Positions 57,538-64,000 of a stretch of 64,000 nucleotides of DNA are shown here, one piece after another. Source of the stretch: Nocardia transvalensis NBRC 15921 (GTDB lineage: Bacteria > Actinomycetota > Actinomycetes > Mycobacteriales > Mycobacteriaceae). The stretch lies in the NCBI RefSeq assembly GCF_000308875.1, contig NZ_BAGL01000063.1, positions 1 to 64,000 on the forward strand, given 5' to 3'. The notes under the pieces are model-generated. The model ran no database searches and was not told where the DNA came from. It saw only the letters and a list, made by a program, of their open reading frames with translations. Both the position numbers and the translations under genes were made by a program. Every line of letters begins with the position of its first letter. Position 1 is the first letter of the stretch.

Positions 57538-58115
57538 TAGTGAATCCGTACGTACTTCACGAAGGCGACTCCGTCCTCGAAGACCCGGCTGGTGAGTACC
57601 CGGAATCGGGCCGGTTCGGGCAGGTGCGTCGCGCCGAACAGCGGACGGCCGACGCCGAGCACGATCGGATACAACTTCAGGAAGATCTGATCGATCTCCG
57701 GCAGCAGCGTCTGGGCGAGTTCGCCGCCGCCGCACAGCCAGATGCCGAGGCCCTTCTCCCGCTTCAGTTCTCGTACGCGTTCGAGCGGATCACCCGGGAT
57801 CAGTTCGACATCCGGCGCCGGGTTCTCGGGCAGGGTGGTCGACACCACGAACTGCCGCAGGTGGGCGTACGGGCTGGAGGTTCCGGTGCGGACGCCGAAG
57901 TCGTGGGTCTTGCGGCCCATCAGCACGGTGTCGAAGTAGCTGCCGAGTTTGTCGATGCCCTGTGCCTCGCGCACCTTCGTCGGCAGGGTCTCCGGATATT
58001 GCGCCGTGATCGCCGGGCCGTGGTCACCCCCGACCGGAAAGAAGTCGACCGAACCGTCCTCGCCGGCGATGAAGCCATCGATGGTCGATGCGACGTAATA
58101 GGTCAGCTTGCGCAT
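57537..58115 (-). CDS. dihydrofolate reductase family protein (RibD C-terminal-like)
   Basis: A 192-residue reductase of the RibD_C/DHFR fold. It has the start MRKLTYYVASTIDGFIAG, LMGRKTHDFG, and LGIWLCGGGELAQTLL as NADPH-binding region. Family members reduce pteridines or unrelated carbonyls. GGAGG lies just upstream of ATG 58115. Translation is coupled to the PHP protein. Confidence 0.88.
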   Translation of the reverse strand: MRKLTYYVASTIDGFIAGEDGSVDFFPVGGDHGPAITAQYPETLPTKVREAQGIDKLGSYFDTVLMGRKTHDFGVRTGTSSPYAHLRQFVVSTTLPENPAPDVELIPGDPLERVRELKREKGLGIWLCGGGELAQTLLPEIDQIFLKLYPIVLGVGRPLFGATHLPEPARFRVLTSRVFEDGVAFVKYVRIH

Positions 58116-58244
58116 CCGTCCTCCCTTCAGGTCCGCCGAGCACGGTCGGCAGGCACACTGAAAACGGTAGCGCTTCAATTCCGGTGGTGGCAGCGATGTG
58201 GCTCCGGCGCGCCCTCGGTTACCGCCGGGGGACCACCCGCTCGC

Positions 58245-58334
58245 ACCGCCGCGGCCACCTGGCACCAGCGGCAGGGCTACGTCCTGCTTACCGCCGCGGC
58301 CACCTGGCACCAGCGGCAGGGCTACGTCCTGCTT
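58245..58334. repeat. 45-bp tandem repeat (two perfect copies) abutting mutM stop
   Basis: Copies at 58245-58289 and 58290-58334 are identical. A degenerate third copy from 58335 is the 3' end of mutM itself. The unit keeps the mutM stop codon frame: TAA recurs at 58335-58333 and 58290-58288. It looks like a duplicated gene tail. Confidence 0.88.
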
Positions 58335-59190
58335 ACCGCCGCGGCCGCGGCTGGCACCGGGGACAGGAGAACGAGGAGCGGTTCATGAACTTCTCGCGGC
58401 GCATGGGCGCTCCGCAGCGCCGGCAGGGCTCGTCCTCGCGGCCGTAGGCGGCGAGGGCGCGTTCGAAGTAGCCGGACTGGCCGTTGACGTTGACATACAG
58501 CGCGTCGAAGGAGGTGCCGCCGACCCGCAGCGCCTCCCCCATCACCGCGCTCACCTCGGTCAGCAGGCCGTGCAGGGCGGGGCCGGTGAGCTTGGCGGCG
58601 ATGCGTTCACCGTGCAGGCGGGCGCGCCACAGCGCCTCGTCGGCGTAGATGTTGCCGATCCCGGACACCACCGTCTGGTCCAGCAGCACCCGCTTGATCT
58701 CGGAATGCTTGGCCCGCATCCGCCGCACCACCGAGTCGGCGTCGAACAGCGGGTCCAGCGGATCACGCCCGATGTGCGCGACGGATTCGGGGACGCGGCT
58801 GCCGTCCACCTCCACGATCGTGTTCAGCGCCCAGCCGCCGAAGGTGCGCTGATCGACGAACCGCATCTGCGATCCGGAGTCCAGGGTGGCGACGATGTGC
58901 GCGTGCTTCTCCAGCGGGACATCGGCGGACTGCACCAGCATCTGCCCGCTCATGCCCAGGTGCACGACCAGCGCGAGGTCGGGATCGTCGAAGGTCAGCC
59001 AGAGGAACTTGCCGCGGCGCCGCGCGGATTCGATGCGCAGCCCGGCCAGTTGTGCGGCCAGATCGTCACCGCCGAGCAGATGCCGGCGCACGGAACGCGG
59101 GTGTTTGACGGTGACCGACTCGATGACGCTGCCGACCACATGGTCGCTCAGCCCACGTCGAACGGTTTCGACCTCGGGTAGTTCGGGCAC
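58333..59190 (-). CDS. mutM: formamidopyrimidine-DNA glycosylase
   Basis: A 285-residue base-excision enzyme that removes oxidised purines. N-terminal MPELPEVETVRRGL supplies the catalytic P2 and E3. The C-terminal zinc finger has CRRCG and CPRCQ. The lyase Lys lies in the QRTFGGW region in relatives. It follows rnc in the conserved rnc-mutM order. Its last codons merge with the 45-bp repeat array. Confidence 0.96.
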   Translation of the reverse strand: MPELPEVETVRRGLSDHVVGSVIESVTVKHPRSVRRHLLGGDDLAAQLAGLRIESARRRGKFLWLTFDDPDLALVVHLGMSGQMLVQSADVPLEKHAHIVATLDSGSQMRFVDQRTFGGWALNTIVEVDGSRVPESVAHIGRDPLDPLFDADSVVRRMRAKHSEIKRVLLDQTVVSGIGNIYADEALWRARLHGERIAAKLTGPALHGLLTEVSAVMGEALRVGGTSFDALYVNVNGQSGYFERALAAYGREDEPCRRCGAPMRREKFMNRSSFSCPRCQPRPRR

Positions 59191-59214
59191 CGATGCTCCG
59201 ATTCGTCCGGACAG

Positions 59215-59952
59215 CTAGCTGTCGCCGGTGAGCGCCTGCCAGGCCGCGCCCGCCGCCTTCTGCTCCGCTTCCTTCTTCGAGCGGCCGATGCCCTTACCGT
59301 AGGCCTGACCACCGACCATCGCGGTCGCGGTGAATTCCTTGTCGTGGTCCGGGCCGGTCGAGGTGATCTCGTAACTGGGCACGCCGATGCCGCGCTCGGC
59401 GGTCAGCTCCTGCAGGCTGGTCTTCCAATCCAGCCCGGCGCCCATGCGGGGACCACGCTCGAGCAGATCCGCGAACAGCCGCAGGACCACGCTGCGCGCG
59501 ACATCGATGCCGTGCTCCAGGTGGACCGCGCCGAGCAGCGACTCCATGCCGTCGGCGAGGATGCTGGGCTTGTCGCGGCCGCCGGTGAGCTCCTCGCCCT
59601 TGCCGAGCAGCAGGTGGCGGCCGAGGCCGCCCTCGCCGAGGGCGCGCGCGACCTCGGCGAGCGCGTGCATGTTCACCACGCTCGCGCGGAGTTTGGCCAG
59701 CTCACCCTCGGACTTGTCCGGATGCTCCAGATACAGGCGTTCGGTGATGCTCAGGCCGAGCACCGAGTCGCCGAGGAACTCCAGGCGCTCGTTGGTCGGC
59801 AGACCGCCGTTCTCGTAGGCGTAGGAGCGGTGGGTGAGTGCCAGCCGGAGCAGATCGGCACGCAGGTCGACGCCTAGCGCCTCGAGCAGAGAGCTGTGGT
59901 CGGCGGCATCGCCCACTGCGGGTGCGTCCGCTCCGTCCTTGCTGGCGGTCAA
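59215..59952 (-). CDS. rnc: ribonuclease III
   Basis: A 245-residue double-strand RNase. The signature is ERLEFLGDSVLG at 55-66 with acidic residues for metal binding, and the dsRNA-binding domain begins near residue 175 (DWKTSLQELT). It processes rRNA precursors. The start is TTG 59952 with no strong ribosome binding site; an in-frame GTG in the Ala-rich N-terminus is possible. It is downstream of rpmF. Confidence 0.95.
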   Translation of the reverse strand: MTASKDGADAPAVGDAADHSSLLEALGVDLRADLLRLALTHRSYAYENGGLPTNERLEFLGDSVLGLSITERLYLEHPDKSEGELAKLRASVVNMHALAEVARALGEGGLGRHLLLGKGEELTGGRDKPSILADGMESLLGAVHLEHGIDVARSVVLRLFADLLERGPRMGAGLDWKTSLQELTAERGIGVPSYEITSTGPDHDKEFTATAMVGGQAYGKGIGRSKKEAEQKAAGAAWQALTGDS

Positions 59953-59972
59953 CTTCGGCTACCGATAGGCGC

Positions 59973-60155
59973 TCAGACCGCGGAGGCGACCTGGCGGCCC
60001 TTGTAGGTGCCGCAGTTCGGGCAGGCGATGTGCGGCAGCGTCTTCTGACCGCAGGCCCGGTTCGGGCAGGTGATCAGGGTAGGCGCGGTGGCCTTCCACT
60101 GGCTGCGCCGCGAGCGGGTGTTGGCACGAGACATCCGGCGCTTCGGAACGGCCAC
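59973..60155 (-). CDS. rpmF: 50S ribosomal protein L32
   Basis: A 60-residue L32 starting MAVPKRRMSRANTRSRRSQW. It is a zinc-ribbon paralogue with C30, C35, C44 and C47, so it should bind zinc. It starts 2 bases after the DUF177 stop; this pairing is widely conserved. Confidence 0.96.
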   Translation of the reverse strand: MAVPKRRMSRANTRSRRSQWKATAPTLITCPNRACGQKTLPHIACPNCGTYKGRQVASAV

Positions 60156-60157
60156 GA

Positions 60158-60844
60158 CTACTTCTCCTCTGTTGTGGAACCTGCCGAGCCGTTACGGCCC
60201 GCAAGTGATCGGTTTACGTCTGTATCTGCCTCGGGCGCCTCGGCCGCGAAATCCGCGAGCCCGGCCCAGCGAGGATCCAGTATCTCATGCCTGTGATCCG
60301 GGCCCGCAATCGCCATCCGCACACCGCATTCCGCGCACAGTCCGGCGCAGTCGGGCTCGCAGAGCGGCTGCAGCGGCAGTTCCAGGCCGACGGCGTCGAC
60401 GACGACCGGCTCGAGGTCGATCCTGTCGTCGACCAGGCGATAGACCTCGTCGTCGTCGGTGGTCTGCTCGGTCGCGCTGTCCGGGTAGGCGAACAGCTCC
60501 GTGATCGGCAGCTCGACCTCCTCGGTGAACGGCTCGAGGCAGCGCGAGCACTCGCCCTCCAGCGTCGCCGTGACGGTGCCGGTGACCAGCACGCCCTCGG
60601 AGACCGACTGCAACGTCAGATCCGCCTGGATCTCGCCGCCCACCGGAATGGCGACCATCTCCAGGCCGATCCGGCGCGGCGCGCTCACGGTGCGCCGCAC
60701 CTGCTTCATCGAGCCGGCGGCGCGTCCGAGGCTGCGGGTGTCCAGCACGAAATCCGCGTCGGTCGAACGACGACGCGAACCGGAACCGGATTCGGCGGGC
60801 ATCACGAACTCACTCACGTTGAGGTCTGGGATTTGGGCAACCAC
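60158..60844 (-). CDS. DUF177 (YceD-like) protein
   Basis: A 228-residue protein with the DUF177 core: GECSRCLEPFTEEVELPITELF and CEPDCAGLCAECG. Members bind or affect 23S rRNA maturation in plants and bacteria. Its place before rpmF is conserved in mycobacteria. The N- and C-terminal extensions are charged and polar. Confidence 0.92.
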   Translation of the reverse strand: MVAQIPDLNVSEFVMPAESGSGSRRRSTDADFVLDTRSLGRAAGSMKQVRRTVSAPRRIGLEMVAIPVGGEIQADLTLQSVSEGVLVTGTVTATLEGECSRCLEPFTEEVELPITELFAYPDSATEQTTDDDEVYRLVDDRIDLEPVVVDAVGLELPLQPLCEPDCAGLCAECGVRMAIAGPDHRHEILDPRWAGLADFAAEAPEADTDVNRSLAGRNGSAGSTTEEK

Positions 60845-60952
60845 TCAACGGTACGCGAAACCGCACCTCCAGCCCAAATCCAGGCCCGTCAACCCACCGT
60901 GATCCCCCACGTCACCCGACATGCCCTCCACGCATCCCGACGCGCCCTCCCC

Positions 60953-60980
60953 TATCCCGGCACGCTTTTGGCCGGGATCA
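60953..60980. repeat. dispersed palindromic element, solo arm (copy F) at sepIVA stop
   Basis: TCCCGGCACGCTTTTGGCC begins near 60956, and the arm ends with the TCA at 60978-60980, which is the sepIVA stop codon on the minus strand. No second arm is present. Confidence 0.8.
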
Positions 60981-61724
60981 GCGGCGGAACTCCGAGGCGT
61001 AGTCCGGGACGCCCGCGCCCGCGCGGAGCTGCTGGCGGCCGCGGCCGACCGTGCGGAGGGCGCCGTGCAGGGTCTCCTCGAAGTCGGCCAGCTTGCCGTC
61101 GACGTAGTGGTCGCATTCCTCGCGCAGCCGGTCGGATTCCGCCTGGGCCGAGTCGATGAGGCGGGCCGACTCCGCGTGCGCGGCCCGGACCACCTCGGTC
61201 TGCGTCACCAGGCGCTCCTGCTCGGCGCGGCCCTCGGCGACCGAACGGTCGTAGGACGCCTGCCCGGCCGCGATCATCCGCTCGGATTCGGTGCGGGCGC
61301 GGCCGGTGACCGCCTCGTACTCGGCCTTGCCGTCGGTGACGACCCGCTCCGCCTCGGCCTGCGCGGTCGCGACCAGGTGGTCGGCGTGGGCGCTCGCCTC
61401 GGCGACCATCCGGTCGGCATGCGCCTTGGCGTCGGCCAGAATGCGGTCGGCCTCCTCGCGGGCCGCGTTCACGGTGTGCTTGGCCTGCTCGTCGGCGGTG
61501 GTGACGGTGGTCTCGGCGGTGTCGCGGGCGTCGGTGACGATCTTGTCGCGGTGGTCCAGCACGTCCTGCGCGTCGTCGAGTTCGCCGGGGATGGCATCGC
61601 GCACGTCGTCCAGCAGCTCGAGCACGTCGCCGCGCGGGACGATGCAATTGCGGGTCGGCGGGATCCCGCGCGCCTCCTCCACGATCGCGACCAGTTCGTC
61701 GAGTGCTTCGAATACGCGGTACAT
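60978..61724 (-). CDS. sepIVA: DivIVA-like coiled-coil septation protein SepIVA
   Basis: A 248-residue protein. A DivIVA-like N-terminal domain (MYRVFEALDELVAIVEEARG) is followed by a long Ala/Glu coiled coil with recurring AHADR and AEAERV heptads, and a basic end. The mycobacterial homologue is an essential septation and polar growth factor. It is located, as there, after DUF177-rpmF-rnc. Its stop codon is formed by a solo palindromic arm. Confidence 0.87.
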   Translation of the reverse strand: MYRVFEALDELVAIVEEARGIPPTRNCIVPRGDVLELLDDVRDAIPGELDDAQDVLDHRDKIVTDARDTAETTVTTADEQAKHTVNAAREEADRILADAKAHADRMVAEASAHADHLVATAQAEAERVVTDGKAEYEAVTGRARTESERMIAAGQASYDRSVAEGRAEQERLVTQTEVVRAAHAESARLIDSAQAESDRLREECDHYVDGKLADFEETLHGALRTVGRGRQQLRAGAGVPDYASEFRR

Positions 61725-61970
61725 CCTGCTGACCCCACTCTCCTACCGAACTCTCACGGCGATTCCTGCCGCCCGGCCTTGTAACAGCCTGGGCCCAGTG
61801 TGCCCCTCGTCACGATCATCTGCCCAGTTCACCCACGGTGTGTCGTGGGTGTGTTTCCTATGCCACAGAAATCAAGTGGAGGAATTCTCTCCACTTGGTG
61901 TTATCTTTCTACTGAGCGGTAGACCAGCTGGGCCACCGCCACAGGTAGTGCCCGGCGACGTTGGATCGGA
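61725..61970. promoter_or_regulatory. divergent promoter region: sepIVA / GtrA
   Basis: A 246-base region between divergent genes. AT-rich stretches near 61895-61915 may hold the promoters. No strong operator-like dyad was seen. Confidence 0.4.
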
Positions 61971-62726
61971 ATGACGATGGCTGTCCTGTATCCGGTACAT
62001 CGAGGACTGGGGACCAACCCCCAGCCCGGTTCTCCTGTACCCGCGCAGCCCGACGAGAAAGCCGCCGAGCACCGCGCGCGTTCGCGGCGTTCCCCGATTC
62101 CCTGGACCATCTGGCTCGGCGCCGGTTTCGTCGTACCGCCGCCCGAGATCTTCCGGTTGCCGCCGCACCCCGCCGAAACCGGACCGTCGCTGCTGTCGCG
62201 GCTGACCACGGGCGGGCAGTCCCGGGCCGCCGCGCAACACCGGTCACCCACGAGCGAGACCGATGTCGCCGTCCTGGACGACGACGGGTCCGACCTCTCC
62301 TCCACCGGCGGCCTGCTGGTCCAGGCCGGCGCGTACCTGCGCGGGGACAAGTGGCTGCCGCAGCTGATCCGGTTCGCACTGGTCGGCGGGCTCAGCAATA
62401 TCGGCTACTTCCTGCTGTTCATGGCCTGCTACGGCGGCGGCCCGCAACTGGCGAACCTCACCGGTTCGGTGGTGAGCACCGCGCTGGCCAACGAGATGCA
62501 CCGCCGCCTGACCTTCCACGCCGCCGATCGCGTCGGCTGGCTCACCGCCCAGCTCGAGGGCGGCGGCCTGGCCCTGGCCGGCCTCGCCATCACCTCCGCC
62601 TCCCTGGCCGTCCTCGATTTCCTCGCCCCCGGCATGGACGACGTCGTCGAGGCCCTCGCGGTTATCGGCATCACCGCCGCCGTAGGCGCCCTCCGCTTCA
62701 TCACCCTCCGCCTCTGGGTCTTCTGA
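61971..62726 (+). CDS. GtrA-family membrane protein
   Basis: A 251-residue protein. A polar, Pro-rich N-terminal extension of about 120 residues precedes a GtrA domain with four membrane helices (LIRFALVGGLSNIGYFLLF and IGITAAVGALRFITLRLWVF). GtrA proteins are thought to flip polyprenyl-linked sugars for cell-wall glycosylation. The N-terminal extension is unusual; ATG 61977 is an alternative start. Confidence 0.85.
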   Translation: MTMAVLYPVHRGLGTNPQPGSPVPAQPDEKAAEHRARSRRSPIPWTIWLGAGFVVPPPEIFRLPPHPAETGPSLLSRLTTGGQSRAAAQHRSPTSETDVAVLDDDGSDLSSTGGLLVQAGAYLRGDKWLPQLIRFALVGGLSNIGYFLLFMACYGGGPQLANLTGSVVSTALANEMHRRLTFHAADRVGWLTAQLEGGGLALAGLAITSASLAVLDFLAPGMDDVVEALAVIGITAAVGALRFITLRLWVF

Positions 62727-62730
62727 CACC

Positions 62731-62808
62731 TTCCCGCACCCCCTGCGTACTCCCGCACCCTCTCCAGCCCTCCGCAACCCGTGCGGGAAGCGGGAAGGGG
62801 TGCGGGAA
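62731..62808. terminator. long-range inverted repeat after GtrA gene
   Basis: TTCCCGCACCCC (62731-62742) and GGGGTGCGGGAA (62797-62808) are perfectly complementary over 12 bases, separated by 54 bases with further TCCCGCACC copies. It may act as a terminator. Confidence 0.45.
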
Positions 62809-62901
62809 CGAGCTGGTCACACGAGTAAGGAACCGGCGGGGAGTACCCGGCGTCCAAACAGAGCAAACGCAGAGCCGAGTACTCGATGTGGAGGTTCAGT
62901 C

Positions 62902-63051
62902 ATGCAGCCTTGCCGGGGATGTCGCACGTCGGCGCGCAGCGGAACGCGCTCGGACCCGGTGCGGGTCCGCCCCTTCGTCGGGCCGGCCGCGTTCTGCGAC
63001 CGGTTCACCCCGCAGCGCCGGTGGCCTCGCCACGATCGCGAGCCCGAATGA
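62902..63051 (+). CDS. 49-aa Cys-containing micro-ORF coupled to AbiEi-like gene
   Basis: ATG 62902 has GGAGG 7 bases upstream; TGA 63051 overlaps the next ATG (ATGA). The product is basic with a CRGC pair near the start. About 85% of third codon positions are G or C, which supports coding. It could be a small partner of the following protein or just a leader. Confidence 0.45.
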   Translation: MQPCRGCRTSARSGTRSDPVRVRPFVGPAAFCDRFTPQRRWPRHDREPE

Positions 63052-64000
63052 CCACCCCCGCGCCCGGCGGTCCCCCGCTGCCGGGTCCGTGGATCGGCTG
63101 CGCGGACGACGCGTGGGAGGGCGACGGGATCCACCGGCGCCGGGTGGCCGTCCGGCACGGGGTGAGCGATGCCGAGATCCGGCGGCGGTGCAGCGGCGGG
63201 CGGTGGCTACGGCTGCGGCGCGGCTCGTACGCCGACGAGGCGGCGTTCGCGGGACTGGACGCGGTGGCGCGGCATCGGGTGCTGGCCGACGCGGTCCTGC
63301 CCGAGCTGTCGGCGGAGGCGATTCTCAGTCATCAGTCGGCGGCGGTCGTCTACGGCGCTCCGGTGTGGGTCGCCCTGCTGGACCGCGTCGATGTCACGCG
63401 CAACCGGCGCAACGGCGGCCGCATCCGACCGGGGACGAAGGTGCACTGCGCTCCGGTGGAGACGGTGGCCGAACTGGACGGCTTCGTCCTGACCACACCG
63501 GCCCGCACCATCGTCGACCTCGCGCGCACGGTGCCGTTCGAGGCGGCGGTCGTCGCGGGCGACGCGCTGGCCCGCGAATACGGCGTCACCCCAGGCGATC
63601 TGGCCGTGGAGCTGGAGGCGGCGAAGCGACGGCACGGGATCGCGGCGGCCCGCCGGGTGGTCGGCTTCCTCGACCCGCACAGCGAGAGCGCCGGCGAATC
63701 CCGCAGCCGGGTCATGCTGCGGCGACTCGATCTGCCCAGGCCGCGCTGCCAGGGCGACGTCTACGGCGACGGACGCCTGCTGGGCCGCGTCGACTTCTTC
63801 TTCGGCGACACCGGCGTCGTCGGCGAATTCGACGGCCGCGTGAAATACGGCCGCCTCCTCCGCCCCGGCGAGCAACCGGGAGACGCGGTCTTCGCCGAGA
63901 AGAAACGCGAAGACGCCCTGCGCGCCACCGGTTTACAGGTGGTCCGCTGGACCTGGGACGAGATCCCCACCGACGAGGTCGCCACCCGTCTCCGCGCCGC
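63048..64000 (+). CDS. AbiEi-like / DUF559-type protein, C-terminus cut by window edge
   Basis: At least 317 residues visible from ATG 63048. The N-terminal helix-turn-helix region (HGVSDAEIRRRCSGGRWLRL) resembles type IV antitoxin AbiEi. The C-terminal part has a Vsr/PD-(D/E)XK-like core (GRVDFFFGDTGVVGEFDG, then EKKREDALRATG, RWTWDEI). Such fusion proteins are common in Nocardia and Mycobacterium, but no AbiEii toxin gene is visible here. A true toxin-antitoxin role is unproven. Confidence 0.75.
   Translation, partial: MTTPAPGGPPLPGPWIGCADDAWEGDGIHRRRVAVRHGVSDAEIRRRCSGGRWLRLRRGSYADEAAFAGLDAVARHRVLADAVLPELSAEAILSHQSAAVVYGAPVWVALLDRVDVTRNRRNGGRIRPGTKVHCAPVETVAELDGFVLTTPARTIVDLARTVPFEAAVVAGDALAREYGVTPGDLAVELEAAKRRHGIAAARRVVGFLDPHSESAGESRSRVMLRRLDLPRPRCQGDVYGDGRLLGRVDFFFGDTGVVGEFDGRVKYGRLLRPGEQPGDAVFAEKKREDALRATGLQVVRWTWDEIPTDEVATRLRA

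Noticed and set aside
1..64000. Prophage, insertion sequence, integrase, tRNA or rRNA
   Set aside because: No integrase, transposase, capsid or tail protein and no cloverleaf or rRNA segment was found in either strand.

Overview
The window is a stretch of a high-GC actinobacterial chromosome, most likely Nocardia or a close mycolata relative. This rests on protein character and gene order, not on any search. The backbone follows the order I remember for Mycobacterium tuberculosis: trmD-rimM-KH-rpsP, amidohydrolase-ffh, glnD-glnB-amt-ftsY-smc, acylphosphatase/OsmC, mutM-rnc-rpmF-DUF177-sepIVA. No phage, IS element, CRISPR array, tRNA or rRNA was found.

Layout. 1-13080: minus-strand housekeeping block for tRNA/ribosome maturation (trmD, rimM, khpA, rpsP), protein targeting (ffh, ftsY) and nitrogen sensing (amtB-glnB-glnD), interrupted by a questin-oxidase-like gene with a divergent MarR gene. 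13081-22452: accessory genes between ftsY and smc, including a minisatellite, an RpiB-like isomerase, GNAT, a TetR with a C-terminal Cys cluster beside an NmrA-like gene, a ComB-like phosphatase and a membrane-anchored serine protease with a zinc ribbon. 22487-26107: smc. 26177-43420: a DUF1707 gene, an acyl-CoA dehydrogenase pair, ectABCD with an adjacent two-component system and L,D-transpeptidase, an Fe-S/SCP2 protein, a SapA-like secreted protein and several regulator/enzyme pairs. 43437-52104: a complete kdp locus, kdpFABC on minus and kdpDE on plus, with a micro-ORF translationally coupled to each half. 52163-55652: OsmC, acylphosphatase and a coupled disordered membrane protein / ATP-grasp ligase / DUF350 triad. 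55660-58115: methyltransferase, PHP protein and DHFR-like reductase. 58333-61724: mutM-rnc-rpmF-DUF177-sepIVA. 61971-64000: GtrA and an AbiEi-like protein cut by the window edge.

Together, ectABCD, kdpFABC-DE, an OsmC-family protein and an envelope-type two-component system lie in one segment between smc and mutM, so this part looks like an osmotic and potassium stress region. acylphosphatase and OsmC are reversed in both order and strand relative to the remembered mycobacterial order, as a single inversion would produce.

The most distinctive non-coding feature is a dispersed palindromic element built on the core CCGGCAYGCTTTTGGCCGG: four paired copies and two solo arms, all intergenic or at a stop codon. 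Three other loci carry short tandem repeats. Several divergent gene pairs carry clear dyads that are probably operators. The best candidates for under-described biology are the ATP-grasp/DUF350 triad, the two kdp micro-ORFs and the palindromic element.
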